Source: AP-16 sp036395835
Lineage (GTDB): Bacteria > Pseudomonadota > Alphaproteobacteria > Rhizobiales > Xanthobacteraceae
Direction of reading: 5' to 3'
DNA: 8,901 nt
NCBI GenBank assembly: GCA_036395835.1
Contig: DASWCW010000137.1
Span: forward strand, 1 to 8,901
Position numbers and translations under genes: made by a program
Notes under the pieces: model-generated
Told to the model about the DNA's origin: nothing
Seen by the model: the letters and a program-made list of their open reading frames with translations, nothing else
Databases searched by the model: none
Shown here: positions 6,338-8,901 of the stretch, in pieces
How positions within the stretch are numbered: position 1 is the stretch's first letter
Layout of the letters: every line of letters begins with the position of its first letter

Positions 6338-7081
6338 ACGCCCCCGATTCCCTCCCGCGATAGCGGCGCAGCCGCACCCGAAGCGCCGGCGCTCACGCTG
6401 TTCCATCATCCGTTCTGCCCGCATTCGCGGTTCGCGCGTACCGTGCTCGGCGAATACGGCATGCCTGCGCGGCTGGTGGAGGAACGCGTGTGGGAACGCC
6501 GGGAAGCGTTTCTCGTGCTCAACCCGGCCGGCACCACGCCGGTGCTGGTCGAGGAGGGCCACCCGGCGGTTCCGGGACCGCAGATCATCGCCGAATATCT
6601 CGACGAGACCCGCGGGGCGGAGCTGCGCGAGCACCGGCTGCTGCCGCCGGACACGCGCGAACGCGTGGAAGTCCGCCGCCTGACCGACTGGTTCCATGCA
6701 AAATTCTTCGAAGAGGTGAGCTCGATCCTGGTCGCCGAAAAAATTTTCAAGCGCTATATGACCCTGGACCAGGGCGGCGGCCCGCCGGATGCGCAGTTGA
6801 TCCGGGTTGCGCGCAGCAATATCCGGTATCATCTGGCATATCTCGGGTGGCTGACCCGAGCCCGGCACTGGCTCGCCGGCGACCGGATGAGCTATGCGGA
6901 CTTGGCGGCGGCCGCGCATCTGTCCTGCGCCGACTATCTGGGCGACGTGCCTTGGAACGAAGAGGAAAGCGCGAAGAATTGGTACGCACGGGTGAAATCG
7001 CGACCGTCGTTCCGGCCGATCCTGGCCGACCGGCTGCCGGCGATGCCGCCGTCGCCGACCTACGCCAATCTCGATTTTTGA
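6335..7081 (+). CDS. Glutathione S-transferase-like protein
   Basis: A 248-aa soluble protein with a GST fold: an N-terminal thioredoxin-like domain (about 19-92) and an all-helical C-terminal domain (about 105-230). The N-terminal domain has LTLFHHPFCPHSRFAR with a CPHS motif (Cys28-Ser31), LNPAGTTPVLVEEG (62-75, with the cis-proline at 69) and IIAEYLDETRG (84-94). The C-terminal domain contains the conserved LAGDRMSYADLAAAAHL (180-196). The usual glutathione-contacting Glu/Asp-Ser before I-x-x-Y-L is Gly81-Pro82 here, so glutathione binding may differ or the protein may have another role. GTG 6335 is the start: AGGA at 6324-6327 is 7 nt upstream, and the ATG at 6328 is in another frame. Its stop overlaps the queG start in TTGA, so the two are very likely co-transcribed. 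No function in queuosine synthesis is known. Confidence 0.87.
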   Translation: MTPPIPSRDSGAAAPEAPALTLFHHPFCPHSRFARTVLGEYGMPARLVEERVWERREAFLVLNPAGTTPVLVEEGHPAVPGPQIIAEYLDETRGAELREHRLLPPDTRERVEVRRLTDWFHAKFFEEVSSILVAEKIFKRYMTLDQGGGPPDAQLIRVARSNIRYHLAYLGWLTRARHWLAGDRMSYADLAAAAHLSCADYLGDVPWNEEESAKNWYARVKSRPSFRPILADRLPAMPPSPTYANLDF

Positions 7082-8220
7082 GCGATCCGGCGGACCGCAA
7101 GCGGGCGATCCGCGAGCTTGCCCGCGCGCACGGCTTCGAGGTCGCCGGCATCGTGCGGCCCGACGCGATCGCCGGGGCGCAACCCCGGCTGGCGCAATTC
7201 CTCGCCGAGGGCCTGCACGGCGACATGGCCTGGATGGAGACGACGGCCGAGCGCCGCGGCGACCCGCGGGCGTTGTGGCCCGAAGTGCGCTCCATCATCA
7301 TGCTCGGGCTCAATTACGGCCCCGACCGGGATCCGCTGGCGATTCTCAAAGCGCGGGAAAGCGGTGCCATTTCCGCTTATGCGCAGGGCGAGGATTATCA
7401 CGAGCTCATCAAATCGAAGCTCAAGCGCATCGGCCGTGCGCTCGTCGAGGCACTCGGCGGCGAGGCGAAAGTGTTCGTCGATACCGCAGCCGTGATGGAA
7501 AAGCCGCTCGCCGCCGCCGCTGGACTGGGCTGGCAGGGCAAGCACACCAACCTCGTATCGCTCGAGTTCGGCTCCTGGCTGTTCCTCGGCGCGATCTTCA
7601 CCACGCTCGAGCTGGAGCCTGACGCGGCGGAATCCGATCATTGCGGCAGCTGCCGTGCCTGCCTCGATATTTGTCCGACCGCCGCGTTCCCTGCGCCGTA
7701 CCGGCTCGATGCGCGACGCTGCATCGCCTATCTGACGATCGAGCACAAAGGGCCGATTCCGCGCGAGCTGCGTCCTGCCATCGGCAACCGCGTCTTCGGC
7801 TGCGACGATTGCCTCGCGGTGTGTCCCTGGAACAAATTCGCCAAAGCCACCCGCGAGGCGAAGCTCGTGGCCCGAGAGGAATTGCGCGCGCCGCGGCTCG
7901 CCGATCTTGCGCGGCTCGATGACGCGGCGTTCCGCGCGCTGTTCGCCAAATCGCCGGTGAAGCGCACCGGCCGCATCCGGTTCGTGCGCAACGTGCTGAT
8001 CGCGATCGGCAATTCCGGCGATCCGGCGCTTGCCGCTGAAGCCGAGCATTTGCTCGACGACGCAGCGCCGCTGGTGCGCGGGGCCGCGGTGTGGGCGCTG
8101 TCGAGGCTGACGCCGATCCGTCTCGGCGCGCTGGCGGCGGAGCGGCGTGGGACGGAGCCGGACGCCGGCGTGCAGGCGGAATGGGCGGCGGCGCTCGACG
8201 GGTCGCCATGCCCAAGCTGA
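7078..8220 (+). CDS. queG: Epoxyqueuosine reductase QueG
   Basis: A cytoplasmic cobalamin-dependent iron-sulfur enzyme. It performs the last step of queuosine synthesis, reducing epoxyqueuosine to queuosine at the wobble base of tRNAs with GUN anticodons. The protein is 380 aa, close to E. coli QueG. An N-terminal cobalamin-binding reductase domain contains VFVDTAAVMEKPLA; Asp135 matches the catalytic Asp. Two [4Fe-4S] sites follow: C189xxC192xxC195xxxC199P and, with Cys215, C242xxC245xxxC249P within GCDDCLAVCPWNKFA. HEAT-like helices fill about 285-370. The start is TTG 7078, overlapping the GST stop by 4 nt. Residues just after it (ELARAHGFEVAGIV) are conserved, and later in-frame starts would cut into them. 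No ribosome-binding site is evident, so it is probably translated by coupling to the GST gene. The frame stays open far upstream inside the GST gene, but that part is a shadow. Confidence 0.95.
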   Translation: MSDPADRKRAIRELARAHGFEVAGIVRPDAIAGAQPRLAQFLAEGLHGDMAWMETTAERRGDPRALWPEVRSIIMLGLNYGPDRDPLAILKARESGAISAYAQGEDYHELIKSKLKRIGRALVEALGGEAKVFVDTAAVMEKPLAAAAGLGWQGKHTNLVSLEFGSWLFLGAIFTTLELEPDAAESDHCGSCRACLDICPTAAFPAPYRLDARRCIAYLTIEHKGPIPRELRPAIGNRVFGCDDCLAVCPWNKFAKATREAKLVAREELRAPRLADLARLDDAAFRALFAKSPVKRTGRIRFVRNVLIAIGNSGDPALAAEAEHLLDDAAPLVRGAAVWALSRLTPIRLGALAAERRGTEPDAGVQAEWAAALDGSPCPS

Positions 8221-8901
8221 TTTGTTTGGGTCTCGGCTATTCCGCACGCCATTATCTCGCTTTCTTCGGCCATCGCCACGATCGAATCACCGGCACCGCG
8301 CGCACCCGCGAGCGCGTAGAAGCGTTCGCCGGGCAAGCGGGGCTGCCGATCGAGGGCTTGGCATTCGACGGCCGCACTGCGTCGGACGAACTCCTCGCCG
8401 CGCTCGCGGACGCGGACGCGCTGCTCCTGTCGATCTCGCCGACCGAAGACCGAGACCCGGTGCTCGCATTGCTGTCGGGTCCGGTCGCGCGCGCGCCGCG
8501 GCTGCAGACGACCGTCTATCTGTCCACGGTCGGCGTCTATGGCGACCACGGCGGGCGCTGGGTCGACGAGGAAACCGAGCCGCGGCCGCGATCCGCCCGC
8601 AGCCAGGCGCGGCTCGCCGCGGAGCGCGGCTGGCAAGACATCGCGCGAAGCGCAGCAAAGCGAATCGCGATTCTGCGGCTCGCCGGGATCTACGGCCCCG
8701 GCCGCAACGCGCTCGTGCAACTGCGGCAAGGCAGCGCCAGGCACGTCATCAAGCCCGGACAAATCTTCAACCGCATCCATGTCGCCGATCTCGCGCAGGC
8801 GATCGACGCGGCGTTCCACCGCCGGGCCGACGGCGTCTTCAACGTCGCCGACGACGAGCCGGCGCCGCCGCAGGACGTGCTGGCGTTTGCGGCGGAGCTC
8901 A
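8208..8901 (+). CDS. NAD-dependent epimerase/dehydratase-like SDR (partial, YeeZ-like)
   Basis: This gene runs off the right end of the window; 231 residues are visible and no stop is reached. It is a Rossmann-fold extended SDR-like protein. The nucleotide-binding loop is ICLGLGYSARHYLAFFG (5-21). STVGVYGDHGG (106-116) is the usual segment with the catalytic Ser/Thr, RLAGIYGPGRNAL (157-169) follows, then FNRIHVADLAQAID (187-200) and GVFNVADDEPAPPQDVL (209-225). All are typical of NAD-dependent epimerase/dehydratase relatives such as YeeZ. The expected YxxxK is absent: the matching stretch reads RSARSQARLAAERGW (128-142), so classical dehydrogenase chemistry is doubtful. ATG 8208 overlaps the queG end by 13 nt in another frame, pointing to coupled translation in the GST-queG unit. 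Substrate and role are unknown. Confidence 0.88.
   Translation, partial: MPKLICLGLGYSARHYLAFFGHRHDRITGTARTRERVEAFAGQAGLPIEGLAFDGRTASDELLAALADADALLLSISPTEDRDPVLALLSGPVARAPRLQTTVYLSTVGVYGDHGGRWVDEETEPRPRSARSQARLAAERGWQDIARSAAKRIAILRLAGIYGPGRNALVQLRQGSARHVIKPGQIFNRIHVADLAQAIDAAFHRRADGVFNVADDEPAPPQDVLAFAAEL

Noticed and set aside
6204..6377. N-terminal extension of UppP by 58 residues
   Set aside because: The added residues are Arg-rich and non-membrane; UppP proteins begin right at the chosen ATG and reach normal length without it.
7060..8819. Two long minus-strand frames (395 and 363 codons) opposite queG and the epimerase-like gene
   Set aside because: They are antisense to clear QueG cysteine motifs and to the epimerase signature; their translations are Arg/Ala-rich with no domain.
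1..8901. CRISPR arrays, insertion sequences, defence or toxin-antitoxin systems
   Set aside because: I found no regularly spaced repeats, transposase or integrase motifs, or recognisable effector domains in any frame.

Overview
The window looks like an ordinary chromosomal segment from a high-GC alphaproteobacterium, most likely Hyphomicrobiales (Bradyrhizobium, Rhodopseudomonas or Xanthobacteraceae-like). Three things suggest this. The GC content is high and antisense frames stay open for long stretches. The protein families match that group: an NDUFA9-like SDR beside uppP, and a GST-queG-epimerase run. Two intergenic palindromic repeats (CCGGGTCAAGCCCGG and CCGGGGCGCGCC...GGCGCG..CCCGG types) resemble sequences I associate with that order. 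The assignment is inference; no search was run.

Left part (1-3886). The first 380 bases hold a palindromic repeat and a degenerate, frameshifted fragment of the N-terminus of a GH15 glycosidase. Then come a YeeE/YedE-type sulfur-compound permease (382-1482) and an intact GH15 glucoamylase/trehalase-type hydrolase (1607-3664). The fragment and the intact gene are homologous over about 30 residues, so a GH15 copy once lay on the other side of the permease gene. Positions 3665-3886 hold no convincing gene.

Middle (3887-5396). A tRNA-Leu(CAG) gene lies on the minus strand with encoded CCA and a TTGACA promoter element. It is followed by a leader of about 280 bases and an NDUFA9-type atypical SDR (4290-5252, GTG start). 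This gene converges on uppP, and a decayed palindromic repeat fills the gap.

Right part (5397-8901). uppP (undecaprenyl-diphosphatase, minus strand) diverges from a tightly packed plus-strand run. This run is a glutathione S-transferase-like gene (6335-7081), queG (epoxyqueuosine reductase, 7078-8220, TTG start overlapping the GST stop) and an NAD-dependent epimerase-like gene (8208 to beyond the window). The overlaps imply one transcript with coupled translation. A long palindrome covers the GST ribosome-binding site and start codon. It is the most striking regulatory-looking structure here.

I see no CRISPR array, insertion sequence, phage, toxin-antitoxin or defence system. The observations most worth follow-up are the GH15 remnant and the palindrome at 6310-6337.
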